This document shows, piece by piece, positions 1-10,498 of a stretch of 64,000 nt of DNA (position 1 is its first letter; every line of letters begins with the position of its first letter). Under the pieces are notes generated by a model. It had not been told where the DNA came from. It searched no databases and worked only from the letters and a program-made list of their open reading frames with translations. The position numbers were made by a program, and so were the translations under genes. Origin of the DNA: Gavia stellata (taxonomy: Eukaryota > Chordata > Aves > Gaviiformes > Gaviidae); contig NC_082637.1 of NCBI RefSeq assembly GCF_030936135.1, positions 12,103,001-12,167,000 of the forward strand, written 5' to 3'.

Positions 1-780
1 CCTGAGGCAGTCCAGGGGATAGGAGGTGTCAGCAGCCTGCTTGCTAAACGGGGTACAGAAACAGAAAGCAAACCCATAGGGTTTACAGGAAACCAGCACT
101 GACAGTGTCACAGCCATCGCCCCCCCAAGCCACCCTTGTCAGCTGCCCCAAACATCCCTGATCCTGGCCCCGCTTCCCATGCGGCCCCATCCTTGATCCC
201 TCAGCAGCTGTCCTGTTCCCCTGCAGCAACAGCCCACCCTCGCTCCGCTCCTGCCCCAGCGCTCACTGGCCTTTTGCTCTCACCTGGTACTTGTGACCAG
301 GGCTGCCCTGGGGTTTTCCTATTGCTGTTGGGGCACGTTGGCTTCCTTTGTCTGCCAAATCCCTGGAGCCACTGCAGACCACCAGCTGTCCACCCTCGCA
401 CTGTCCTCGCCACTCTCTGTCCTTCTGTCCGTCCCCTGTAGTGATCAGGGGGCGTTTTGGGGTGCCGGGGCTCCTGCAGGGCGGGGGGTGAATCCCAGGC
501 ACAGCCCTCTGCCAGGGAGGGACCCGGGACACTGGGACCCGGGCCAGGCACCCGCAGGCTGGGCCATGCCAGCGGGCAGCTCCAGTCAGCCCTGTCCCCG
601 TGCCCATCCCGTCCCCGTGCCCATCCCATCCCCGTCCCTGTCCCGGCCCCCATCTCCGTAACCATCCCCCTCTGTCCTCATCCCCATCCCCGCTCCCATC
701 AACATCCCCGTCCCCATCCCCCTCCTCGCCCCTGTCCCCGTCTCCATCCCCATCCCGGTCCCCATCCCCCCCGCCGGTGC
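1..780. other. Intergenic sequence upstream of avidin-like gene 1
   Basis: I see no exon here that I can support. Reading frames stay open on both strands because the sequence is C-rich, and none resembles a known family. The last part, from about 590, becomes a C-rich tandem repeat that runs up to the promoter of the first avidin-like gene. Confidence 0.5.
590..775. repeat. C-rich CCCCATCCCCGTC-type minisatellite
   Basis: Short units of the form CCCCATCCCCGTCC or CCCCATCCCTGTC repeat imperfectly over about 185 bases. The repeat ends some 50 bases before the TATA box of avidin-like gene 1. The complementary strand is rich in GGGG runs and could form G-quadruplexes (inference). Confidence 0.8.
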
Positions 781-824
781 TGCTCGGGCCCTTCCGGGAA
801 AACAGCGGCGGGGCCGGGCTGAGC

Positions 825-830
825 TATAAA
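825..830 (+). promoter_or_regulatory. TATA box of avidin-like gene 1
   Basis: A TATAAA followed by GGG lies 51 bases before the start codon at 881, as in the two downstream avidin-like genes. The flanks and first exon are CpG-rich, unlike the other two promoters. Confidence 0.75.
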
Positions 831-880
831 GGGACGAGCGGCCCCGGCGCGGCGATATTCGGTTTCGCCGCCGCATCCCG

Positions 881-2871
881 ATGAACCGCCGCCTCCTCTC
901 CACCCTCGCCGTACCCATCGGCGTAGCCCTGGCCGCGTCCGTGGCGGGGAGCCAGGTGGGAGCAGGGGTGTGCGTGGGACCACCTGCTGGGGGACACGCG
1001 TGGGAAAATCGGCCCCGGGGGGGTGGTGCACCGGGTCACGCGTGGGGATCCCTGCATCCGGGGAGGGACACGCGTGGGCGATCCACCCCGGGGGGGGGCA
1101 CATGTGGGAGTTGCAGCGCTTGGGGGGGGAGGGACGCTCATGGGAGACCCACCCGTGGGGGGGATCCCCGGCAGAAGGAGGACCCCCTGCGCTACGGGGG
1201 ACACTGACTGGAGCTCCTGCCGGGCAGGGGGTAATGCTCCGGGGCTGTCCATGTTCCCTCGAGGCATGTGCATGGAGATCCCTTCCCTGGTGCAGGGGGG
1301 CATGCATGTGGGGACCCCTGCCACTGGGACATGCAGGGGTATTGGGGCAGGTGTGACCTGGGGACCATGTCCCAGGCTGTGGCTTGCCCCTGGCAGGGGA
1401 GGTGCAGTATGGGAGAGGACAGGCAGTGTTTGGAGCAGGAGCCAGAGCCTTGCAGGTGGGATGCTGCAGGGCACTGGCTGTGCCACCTCCTTGGCCATGT
1501 GGGAGACCACCATGAACCCAAGGGCTCTGCCCATCCCTGTGGGCTCTCCACTCGTGCCACACATTGGTGCCAAGCATGGCACACACTCCCGACACACACA
1601 GGCAGGCGTGTCCTGAGGTCGCACAGCTCACCTGGCAGGGCTGGAGCGGGGGTCCTTGCCTGTATTCCTTCTGCTTGGCTTACCCCAGCTCTTGGCCTTC
1701 CTGACATGGCTGAGATGGCTCTGACTTCATAAATCACGTCTCTTAAAAATGAGTGCCTGAGCACTTGTCGGGCTCCAGAGACACTGTGCTGTGCCGCTGC
1801 CCACGGCTTGCCCCTGTGTTTTCTTTCTTTTCCAAGACCTTCTGCCAGGCAGCCGAGATCCCCAGGGAGGAAAAGGCTGGCACGAAGGAGGCAAAGGTGA
1901 CCAACACCAAGTGGTGGCTGAGCCACGAGGAGAAACACCCCACAAGGAAGAGCAAGGTGAGGCCGGCACCCCGTGGGCATTGGGGAGGCACCGGCAGGGG
2001 ACTGAGCCCAGGGCGCAGGGGTAGGGGCTGTCTGCAGGTGGCCCCTTGGGACACGTCTGCTCATAACCCCAGCAGTGCAACCTGACTGGCTGGTGGGAGA
2101 ACGAGCTGGGATCCAGGATGCAGGTGTCCACAGTTGACAGCGAGGGCAACTTCGCCGGCGAGTACTACACCGCTGTGTCGAGCGCCCAGAAACCCATCAA
2201 GCCGTCCCCCCTCGTTGGCTCCCAGCACTTGGATAAGGATGGGCAGTGCACCTTTGGCTTCGTTGTCAACTGGAAGTTTTCTGGTTGGTAGCTGCAGTGA
2301 CAGCTGTGTCTGGATGGGGTGGTGGGATGGGGAGGGGAGCTCAGGCAGGGCCCAGAGCCCACCCCAATTCCTCTGTCCTCTCTCCTGTCCCCTGTCTGTA
2401 CTTCCCTGATCTCTCCCCACTCTGGATGGTGCCTGCAGACAGCAGGACACCTCTTGAAACACTGTTCGGGCTAGGCAGCATTGAGAGTTGCTTTGACAGC
2501 ATCTCTGCCACAGAGCATTTCCCTTCAAACATTGGGACCCACTTGGGCTCCATGAATATTAAACCTGCTGGTGCTTGTGAAGCCCCAAAAGCAGCTGGGG
2601 TCCCACTGGGATGCTAACAGCCACTGCTCTCCCAGACTCCACAGCTGTCTTTGTGGGCCAGTGCTTTTCTGGGGACAATGGGGACGATGTCCTGCAGACC
2701 TCTTGGCTGCTGCGGGAGAAGGTCGACTCCCTGCACAGTGACTGGAAAGCCACCAGGTGAGTCAAAGGACACCCGGCCCGGCTGGGACTCCTGCCCCTCT
2801 GCCAGCTGGGCACCGATAGGCTTCTGCTTCCCTGCAGGACTGGCCGCAACATCTTCTCTCGGATGGGCTGA
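881..2871 (+). CDS. Avidin-like biotin-binding protein, gene 1
   Basis: This is a secreted avidin-family beta-barrel. Exons: 881-955 (25-residue signal peptide), 2076-2283, 2636-2756 and 2838-2871, with intron phases 0, 1 and 2 as in chicken avidin, giving 145 residues. The barrel starts CNLTGWWEN and ends NIFSRMG. Counted on chicken avidin numbering, the biotin contacts N12, S16, Y33, T35, W70, F72, S73, S75, F79, W97, L99, W110 and N118 are kept. T38 is Ser, T40 is Ala and T77 is Ala. Both cysteines of the avidin disulphide are present, plus one extra (GQC-TF). The donor after exon 2 (GTTGGT) is weak. An optional in-frame exon at 1837-1956 is listed separately. An AATAAA lies at 2978-2983. 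I am sure of the family but cannot say which named avidin or AVR gene is the orthologue. Confidence 0.85.
960..1170. repeat. G-rich CACGCGTGGG repeat in intron 1 of avidin-like gene 1
   Basis: Four to six diverged units of roughly 30-45 bases each carry CACGCGTGGG or a variant, separated by runs of seven to nine G. The repeat lies directly after the first exon. Confidence 0.7.
1837..1956 (+). other. Candidate extra exon of avidin-like gene 1
   Basis: A pyrimidine-rich acceptor (TTTTCCAAG) precedes 120 bases that are open in frame and end in AAG followed by the strong donor GTGAGG. Both ends are phase 0, matching the exons at 881-955 and 2076-2283, so inclusion adds 40 lysine- and glutamate-rich residues between signal peptide and barrel without shifting the frame. 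The segment ends RKSK, similar to the ARK or ERK that precedes the first barrel cysteine in chicken avidin and in gene 2. I do not recognise its sequence from any other avidin. It may be a real, an alternative or a decoy exon. Confidence 0.45.
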
Positions 2872-2977
2872 AAGAAGGAGGGAGAACCCTCTCGCTCTAG
2901 CCAGGCTTGGGAGACCAGGAGACCTTTCAGCAGCATCAGTGTGTTCCAGCTCTGAGGGAAGATGTCCCCCAAAACCA

Positions 2978-2983
2978 AATAAA
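2978..2983 (+). terminator. Polyadenylation signal of avidin-like gene 1
   Basis: AATAAA lies 107 bases after the stop codon, followed by a T-rich stretch. Confidence 0.75.
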
Positions 2984-2989
2984 ATTGAT

Positions 2990-4600
2990 TTTTTTTTCCT
3001 TTAAACTCAACCTTGTGCAGTCTGTGGATATGTCCTGGGGAAGCTGGGCTAAAACACTGCGGTGGGTGTGGGGTGAAGTTCTCACCCTGTTATTCCAGGA
3101 TGAGAGTGGCCCCAAGAAAGCCCCTTTTCCAGCCCAAATGGGATGGTGCATCCCCAAAGTGACCCTCTGACACCAAGCACAGCCAGCATTGCCTCTTTTC
3201 TGCTCAATGCTGGGCAAGTGTGACGGGAGGGTAAGCTGGGGGGGCCTTCTGCACCCCAAAAAGCTGGCTGAGAGTCCCCCCAGCTCCAAGGCAGCCCTCA
3301 GGCAGGCAGGTGCGGGGCTTGGCTATGTCCATACTCCTGCCAAGCAGTGAGGGCTGCTTTATAGTGGCAGCACAGCACTGGTAGCTGCAGCACATCCAGG
3401 CCCAAAAGTCTTCCTAGGGAAATGTGTGTGATTTACTGGAAAGTGGACATCCAGCAAACCCAGCCCCAAACCCCTGCCTCCTAGACTTTGTGACTTACTG
3501 TAATGGGCAGTGCCAGTGCTGCCTGAGTGACCCCTCCCAGCTGAAATGCATGATTTCCAGGAAACTCAGCTCCGGGTGTGAATCTGAAACTTGTTCCTCA
3601 AGCTGTCCAGTCCGCAAATAACACCAGATGGTGGTGCACACCCCATGCTGGCACCCTGCATCGGATCTGAGCAGCCTAGACGCAGCTGTCAGGGTTGCTA
3701 CCTCCTACTGCTCCCCTGGTTTTCCTGCCATGAATGCCATGGGAGAGCTTTGCTGACAGCATTCATGGCTTTAGCAAGTTTTCCACCTGCTCTGTGTTCT
3801 AGCCCACCTCTTTGCAGAATTGCATGTGGTTTGCTTTTCACATTTTTCTCTCTTAGGTCCATCTTCTGTTTCTGGAGCGATGCTGCTGTTTCCTTCTCGC
3901 TGCCTCGCTGGAATTTCTCCAGCTTTTTCAGTTCCCTTACAGCCTTTATGAGCAGAATGCCTTTACACCAGCCCTCTGCTATGGTGTCCTTTGGTCTGCG
4001 TAGCCTTTTACCTGCTTTAGAGGAACCTGAGAATTAGGAAAGAGAGTGGCAGAGTTACCACAGGACTCTGCTGTGTAGCTGTACCCTGCCCAGCCTCAAA
4101 GAACCATGCGTGGGGCATTGCCTCCCACGGGGTCTGTGCATGGGAGCACCATGCACTGGGCATCATCTCCACAGGACAAGCAAATTTTAATATCTACATA
4201 TCTACCAGAAAAGCCCTTCTGCTCTGACCAGAATGATTAATTCTGGGGTGCCCAAGAGCTCCTGCTGCAGTGACAGCCACATCTCCCAGACCCAGGGAAA
4301 GCCCAGCACAGCCAGGAGAAAAAACAGCTTAGAAACAGCAGCAGAAACTTGTAACACAGGAGAGGACTGCCACGAGGACGAAATCCCATGGGCAGACACA
4401 CGACCCTTCAGTGCAGTGAAGAAGAGCTGGCTGGGCTGTGCTTGCTGCAGCACTGTGTTTGGATGGCAGCACTGGAATGGTGGCAGTGGGGCAATGCCAG
4501 GCTGTACACACCCCAAGGACTCCGTCACAGAGCAAGGAATGGGCTGGCAAAGCCTCTTGGATAGTGGATGTGCAAACCATCCCTGCGCCCCAACCTCTCT
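2990..4600. other. Intergenic sequence between avidin-like genes 1 and 2
   Basis: No exon or RNA gene is apparent. At about 4105-4170 lies a single diverged unit resembling the 43-48 base minisatellite found 1 kb downstream in intron 1 of gene 2. The rest is unremarkable single-copy sequence. Confidence 0.5.
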
Positions 4601-4798
4601 CCACAGCCGTGCTCACCCCTGCATTCCTCCAGCACTGCCCAGGTCACGCAGACCTCCTCACCTCACCTGTCCCGGGCGCCCTGACACCTGGCCACCCGCC
4701 ATGCAGTTGCCCGCAGGGCTCCGGTTACAGCCCTATAAAGGGGGCCGGGGCGCAGGGCCGGGAGGGAGCAGTGCTGGGGTCTTCGCAGCCCTGTGGCC
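4601..4798 (+). promoter_or_regulatory. Promoter of avidin-like gene 2, TATA at 4734-4739
   Basis: CCCTATAAAGGGGG lies 60 bases before the ATG. About 200 bases of promoter, from CCACAGCCGTGCTCA onward, are closely matched by the promoter of gene 3 (10277-10498). The genes were therefore duplicated together with their control region. Confidence 0.75.
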
Positions 4799-7017
4799 AT
4801 GGGGAGCAGCACTTTCACCCTGGTCCTCGCCCTGGTGATGTGCGTCACCCCTGCAGCGTGCGTCACCCCCGCGGAGAGGAAGGTACGGGGATGGGTGGTG
4901 TTGGGGATGTGGCAGAAACGGCATTGGGATGCAGTGTGGGCAGCCGACAGGTCCCCTCTTAAATGCTATTTTAGGCTGGGACAAGCAGGAGACCTTTGCA
5001 AGCACCTGGTCCAGGCAATGGGCAGAGTATCTCTGGGTCACCCCCAGCCACCCAGTCACCATCTCCACAAAGCTTTGCTCCCACAGGGGCACCACACATG
5101 GGGCATCCCTTCCGCAGGGTCTGTGTCCAGGGTTACCATGCACAGGGCATCCCTTTCTACGGGGCTTCTGCCTGGGGGTACTGTGCACAGGGCATCCCCT
5201 GCCACGGGATCTGTGCCCAGGACACTATGCACAGGGCATCCCCTCCCACAGGGTCTGTGCTCAGGGGTACCACGCACAGGGCATCCGCTCCTGCAGATGT
5301 CTGTGCCTGGGGGTACTGTGCACAAGGTATCCTCTCCCATGGGATCTGTTCCCAGGGCACTGTGCACAGGGCATCCCCTCCTGCAGATGTCTGTGCCTGG
5401 GGGGTACTGTGCACAAGGTATCCTCTCCCATGGGATCTGTTCCCAGGGCACTGTGCACAGTGCATCCCCTCCCACAAGATCTGTGCCCAGGGCAGCATGC
5501 ATCCCTTCCCACAGGATCTGTGCCTGGGACGCCATGCACAGGGAATCCCCTCTCACAGGGTCTGTGCCCAGGGGTACCACGCATGAGGCATCCCTTCACC
5601 TGGGGTCTGTGCCCAGGGGCACCATGTGCACTGCTGGGCTGGGACGTGGTGGCCAGGCTGCACCATACGCTCAGCAGCTGGCAGCACCTGGGGGAGCATT
5701 TCCCCAAACTGGGGACAGGGAGAGCTGTGCCCTGCAGTCGCCCCTGCAGTCGCACCTGCAGCAGGGCTCCGGGCTCTGGCCGTGGGGCAGTGGGAGGGAT
5801 GGTGTCCCCCTCTGCACTGTGTGCAGGGGCAGAGGGCCCATGGCTGTGTCCCTTCAGTGCCAGCTCAGCGGGCTGTGGAGGAACGAGCAGGACTCTCTGA
5901 TGGAGATTTCATCCGTGAGAGACAACGGGGACTTCCAGGGGAAATACCTCACGCGGGTCACCCTCGCCGGCGGCTGCGCCCGCGCCTCCCCCCTGAAGGG
6001 TGCCCAGCAGCAGCCTGGCGAGGGGGGCTGGCCCACCTTCGCCTTCACCGTGCGCTGGGACAAGTTCTCCAGTAAGTGCTGGGTGCTGGGGTCAGCACCA
6101 CGGGGACACTGGGAGCCACGCAGTAGCCAGTAGGATTTTTCCTCTGCTGGAAATTCTGCTGGGTGATGCTTTGGTGCAGCTAAGCAGAGGGAGGCAGCGG
6201 CGCCTGACCGACGTGGGGCTAACGGGCAATGCTGGGCTCACAAGGTGCAGCTCCTCCTCACCCAGCGTCTTTGCATCCATCCCTGCCGGGCAGCCCGAGG
6301 TGCCCTTGGTGGGTCTGGACCCCATTAGTGCATGGGGTATGCAGTGCTGCAGAGCCTGGCTCGCCTGAGAAAGCCACTGGGGAAGGGCAGGTCCCCCCGG
6401 CATGGGTTGGGTGAGCGCATGGCCATCCCAGTGGAAACACAGCTGTGTCCGGGAGGACCCTGGGGAAGGGGAAGCAGCCAGGGAGCATGGGTGCCGTCCC
6501 CACTGATCTCCCAGCAAGTGCTTCCCCCAGATGCCACCACCGCCTTCACGGGGCAGTGCTTCGTGGACACTGGCGGGAAGGAGACGCTGACCACCATGTG
6601 GCTGCTGCGTGAAGCCGTCGAGTCCCTTGAGGAGGACTGGAAAGCCACGAGGTAGTGGGGGGACATGGGAGGCAGCGACCCCACAGAGGGGCCCTTCCCA
6701 GGACACCTGAGGACAAGAACCCCCTTGGGTGAGGGGACCACCCCTGGGAAGCCCCCAGCATCGGTTTGCAGCTGGCATGCCAATGCCTCCTGACTAGGGG
6801 TTTGCCCTGGCCAGGAGCATCCATCAGGTGCTTGGGGCAAGTTGGGGGGCATTTAGGGACACCCCTGAGTGGGTCGTGTCTGCGGGTCATCCCACAGAAA
6901 CTCTCTGCTTCCTGCAGGGTGGGCAGAAACATCTTCACACGCAAACGCACGCCAAAAGGAATGATCCTGCCGAGCTTGTCCCCATCCTGTGAGGACACAG
7001 CTTCACCTGTGCCATGA
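4799..7017 (+). CDS. Avidin-like biotin-binding protein, gene 2
   Basis: Secreted avidin-family protein. Exons: 4799-4882 (28 residues, signal peptide ending in ERK as in chicken avidin's ARK), 5858-6071, 6531-6651 and 6918-7017, with phases 0, 1 and 2. The start ATG sits in a strong GCCATGG context. The barrel begins CQLSGLWRNEQDS. N12, S16, Y33, T35, T38, W70, F72, S73, T77, F79, W97, L99, W110 and N118 are present on chicken avidin numbering, while S75 is Ala. One extra residue lies just after W70. The junction of exons 2 and 3 makes an N-A-T glycosylation sequon. The last exon continues about 20 residues past the usual end and contains an extra cysteine. Intron 1 holds a minisatellite. 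A full biotin pocket makes binding likely (inference). Confidence 0.88.
5085..5640. repeat. Minisatellite of about 12-13 units in intron 1 of avidin-like gene 2
   Basis: Units of about 38-48 bases, built around GGCATCCCCTCCCACAGGG, then TCTGTGCCCAGGGGTACC, then GCACAG, repeat from about 5085 to 5640. Two neighbouring higher-order blocks (near 5283 and 5372) are nearly identical, including a TGCAGATGTCTGTGCC variant, suggesting recent unequal exchange. It keeps several frames open and so produces long spurious reading frames. Confidence 0.9.
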
Positions 7018-7084
7018 TGGCATGCTCTGGCTGCAGCCTCAATCCCCAAGGCAAGCAAAACCAGACTTTCACATAAAAAAAATA

Positions 7085-7090
7085 ATTAAA
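7085..7090 (+). terminator. Probable polyadenylation signal of avidin-like gene 2
   Basis: ATTAAA, a common variant signal, follows an A-rich run about 70 bases after the stop. No canonical AATAAA is closer. Confidence 0.5.
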
Positions 7091-7109
7091 GTCATGTCAG
7101 CTGTGGTTG

Positions 7110-8730
7110 TCTTTTTTAAAAAACTGCCCTCACTCCCACTCTGAGGCAGCTTCTGTCCCCATGGATACCCCTGCAGAGGTGAAGACTCATCCTTGCCCTT
7201 CCCCAGGGACATATGGATCCCCCCCAATTCCTCCCATCCAGCTCCCTGGGCTCATTTCCCACCTCATCCTAACCCAAACTTCCACCTTGCACCATGACTC
7301 CCCACCTGCCTGCTGGTGACAGACATGGCATCGACATCCTGAATCCAGTCACCTTCCTCCTGGTGCCACCATACCCATGCCCGCCAGACACCTTTCCAGC
7401 CCCGGGACTCCCCGTAGGGTTGGGTGATGGAGGTAACAGTATTGGGAGATGTGAGGTGTCTGTAAAGCGCTTCCTTCATGCTGCACGGCACACGAAGTAA
7501 AATGTGCACAGTTAAAGCCCCATCCCATCATATCCCATCACATCCCATCATAACCCATCGCATCCCATCATATCCCATCGCATCGCATCATATCCCATCG
7601 CATCGCATCATATCCCATCCCATTGTAGCCCATCATATCCCACTGCATCCCATCATATCCCATCGCATCCCATTGTATCCCATCCCACCGTATCCCATCC
7701 CATCCCATCCCATTGTACTCCATCCCATCTGATCCCCTCCATCACGTCCCCCTGGGTTACAACCAGGGATTTTACCCTTCCCTGCCGCTGCGTTTCAGCA
7801 GTGCCACTCTCTGCCTCCGTGGACACCTGCCAAGCTTAGTCAGCTCTTTTGACGCAAAGTTTTTGGCACCTCCATGGGCGAAGACGAAGCCTCTTGCAGA
7901 AGTGTTACAAATATAACCCAGCCCCGGAGGTGCCAGCACGCTAGCTGTACATTCGCCGAGCCTGGCCCAGCCCCAGCGGGGCCGGTGCACGCTGCTGTGA
8001 CGTGGAGCGGTGGCTGCCACCTCCCTGGCACCTCGAACAGGGCGGCTTGTCCCTGCCAAACAGCGCAGAAAGGCAGGGGCTGGTGTCAGGCTGAAAGGAT
8101 GGAACATGGCATTTAGGGCAAGAGCATGAAGTCCCCTGGGGGGATTTCTCAGGCCCCTATGATAAGCCTGTGAGTTTGGGACTGAAAGAGGCAACAAGGA
8201 GGAGTGATGTGTTAGGAGAGGGGTGATTTCCAGCCTTTGGGACCACCCGGACCAGAGGGAGAGGCTCTGAGCAGCAGCAGCAGCAGCGGGGTCCTGGGGT
8301 GTGCCGGGGCTCGTGGCGGGCACCGCGTGGTGCCACCCCAGGATGGGACTCCCCCAGCCCTGGTAACCCCACCGCAGCACTGCTGACACCCAGTGCCCCA
8401 GAGACTGCTGCTCTGGGGACGGCGGGTGTTTATGCAGCTGAATCCCACCTTAATTTTCAATTGCCCACAGCCCCGTGCCTGCTCCAGGCACTGCAGCAAG
8501 CAGAGGAGCAGCTCAGGAATGCGGGCACAGTGCACTCTCTGTCTCGTACATCCAAAGCCCCTAAGAGCAGAAAACATCAGGAAGAGTGCAAATACAAGGC
8601 TGTTTTTAGCAAACACTCTCACTTGGAGCCCAGTGCCGCTCTGTGGTTACTTCTTCCTCTAACTGTTGTCAAAGTGAAAGCAGCAAAATGAGTGTCGCGA
8701 ATGAGTGATTTAGGCTGCTTAAAAAATCAC
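7110..8730. other. Intergenic sequence between avidin-like gene 2 and a solo LTR
   Basis: I see no supported gene. The stretch holds a CATCCCAT satellite at 7512-7740. From about 7770 to 8700 it is ordinary GC-rich single-copy sequence with scattered open frames that resemble nothing I know. Confidence 0.5.
7512..7740. repeat. CATCCCAT / CATATCCCATCG simple-sequence array
   Basis: About 230 bases of imperfect units such as CATCCCATCATATCCCATCG follow avidin-like gene 2. Variants with G or TGTA replacing the usual bases mark an older, mutating array. Confidence 0.9.
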
Positions 8731-9971
8731 TGTCAAGGGTATTGGCAAAAGCAATTTTAATAGAAGTTTATAAAAATGTGACTTAACAGAATTCGATGGC
8801 AAGGTCCACTCTATTACTTACTAAACCATACAAAGGAAAATTGAATTAGAATCAAATCAGAATGATTTATACGGAGAGAGAGCGGAGAAACAAAAGGGGG
8901 AAAGAGTAGGGAAGACCCTCCTATTGAGTCCTGAGGTTCAGAATGGATCCCCTTGCTTTCTAAAATTCTCAGAGAGGAGTTCAAGTGCGGTTGAATCCAG
9001 ACTTAGTCTCAGACTTGGACATCGGTTTATGTCTAGAGGAAAAGAGAGGGTACAAGGAACAAAGAAATCCTCCCATTTAGTCACGAGCTTCAGAGAACAC
9101 CCCCTTGCTTTCCAAACTCCTTCTCAGAGAGGAGTCTAGGTGCAGCTAGGTCCAATCTTAGTCTCAGAATTGGTCAACGGGTGTTATCTAAAGGATTATA
9201 TGTGTTTACCAACAATTTAATGTTCATTCACAGTTTAAGGTGAATCATAAGATTTTACCAACACTTAATCATTGATGAGTTTAACATTTGCAAAGTGAGT
9301 TAGTTGCGACTACAGTCGCAACAGTAGCTTGATTCACACTCACACAGACATAAAGATATAGATATATATACAAAGGTGTACCTGTTAAAAATTCCCCTTG
9401 AGTTCCATGAAGATACTCACTTCAGATATCTCAGCATTTCTTGACAGGCCAGGGTTGAGCCTCAAGGAGGAGAGAGGTTTAGCCCAGACTTTTGGCAGCA
9501 GTCCTCCAAAATTCACAAATCGGAGAGTCTGTGAAACTCTGAGAGGCATCCCACTCAGAAGGAGATGCTGGTCACAGCCTGCTGCGGTCCAGGAGAGATC
9601 AAAGGGTCTCACCTGGGACCGCTGTTTATAGGTTTGCAAGACGATTGACTGTAGTCGTTAGCAAAAATGATGGAATTTCAGTAACAATGGTGTTGTTCCA
9701 CTTGGGCTACAATCCAGGTAAGGAATGTCCCAGGGCTGTCAGGGGATGAGTGATCATTCCATTGTTCTTGCTTTCATTACCTGCCTAGGCCAGGTAACAG
9801 GAGTGCCTGGTACGGTCAGCGCTGTTCCCCGCCTTGGCCGTGCAAGAGTTCCTGGTACATTCAAGGGACATTTAACTGCTCAATTCATTGCACAAAGGCC
9901 AAAGCCTAGCTGGAATTCTGAGATGACAGAGCAGCCCAGGAGAGGTGGGGGGGAAGGAATGCACCACCACA
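8731..9971 (-). mobile_element. Probable solo LTR of an avian endogenous retrovirus
   Basis: On the + strand it begins TGTCAAGGG and ends ACCACCACA, so it reads TG...CA on the - strand. A TATAAA lies at 9625-9630 on the - strand, where an LTR promoter would be expected, about 340 bases in. Two related segments of roughly 115-130 bases (about 8911-9025 and 9066-9180), each with CCCCTTGCTTTC and CAGAGAGGAGT, form an internal tandem duplication. The flanking five-base words (ATCAC, ATTAG) are only partly alike. No internal viral genes are present. The family is uncertain and the copy looks old. Confidence 0.6.
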
Positions 9972-10276
9972 ATTAGCAGCGGATATCCAGAAGACGCTGG
10001 GGAAATGTCACTGCTGCTGAAGCAGAAGGCAGGGCGAGCCTTCCCTCCCGCGCAGCGCTGCAGCCGCTGCAGCTTGCCTCTGCCAGGGATGCCCTGGCAC
10101 CGCGTGGGTGACACCGTGGTCATGGAGTGGCACCAGCAAAGCAGGGAGCAGTTGGATGTTTAAACAGGGAATAACTTCCAGCCTGCATGTGCAAGAGGCA
10201 GATTCCCAAGGAAAGTAGTTGATGCTTTCCAGGCTGCTATAAGGGCCCTAAAAAAAGCCTGCGCCCCCGCCTCCCT
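9972..10276. other. Spacer upstream of avidin-like gene 3 promoter
   Basis: Single-copy sequence between the LTR and the duplicated promoter. Nothing else is recognised. Confidence 0.4.
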
Positions 10277-10498
10277 CCACAGCCGTGCTCATCCTCACGT
10301 TCCTCCAGCACTGCCCAGGTCAAGCAGACCTCCTCGCCTCGCCTGTCCCGTCCCGGGCACCCTGCCACCTGGCCACCTGGCCACCCACCCCGTGGCTGCC
10401 AGCCTGGTGCCTGTGGGGCTCCAGTTACAGCCCTATAAAGGGGGCTGAGGTGTGGGGCCGGCAGGGAGCCGTGTCGGGCACTTTGCAGCCCTGCGGCC
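10277..10498 (+). promoter_or_regulatory. Promoter of avidin-like gene 3, TATA at 10434-10439
   Basis: CCCTATAAAGGGGG and the preceding 150-odd bases closely match the gene 2 promoter. They share CCACAGCCGTGCTCA, CTCCAGCACTGCCCAGGTCA and the CACCTGGCCACC segment; one such segment is repeated here. There is no ATG between the TATA box and the first splice donor. Confidence 0.7.

Noticed and set aside
699-1631. 310-residue open frame on the - strand
   Set aside because: It runs opposite C/G-rich repeats and the avidin-like gene 1 promoter, with no domain or codon-like pattern.
4793-6133. 446-residue open frame across avidin-like gene 2
   Set aside because: It reads through the exon 1 donor into the intronic minisatellite and then exon 2. 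The repeat simply lacks stops in several frames.
7512-7740. Telomere-like or CRISPR-like array
   Set aside because: The CATCCCAT units are not TTAGGG-related and have no spacers; it is a simple-sequence array.
8731-9971. Small open frames as possible genes
   Set aside because: They lie inside a segment with LTR ends and layout, and none is long or recognisable.
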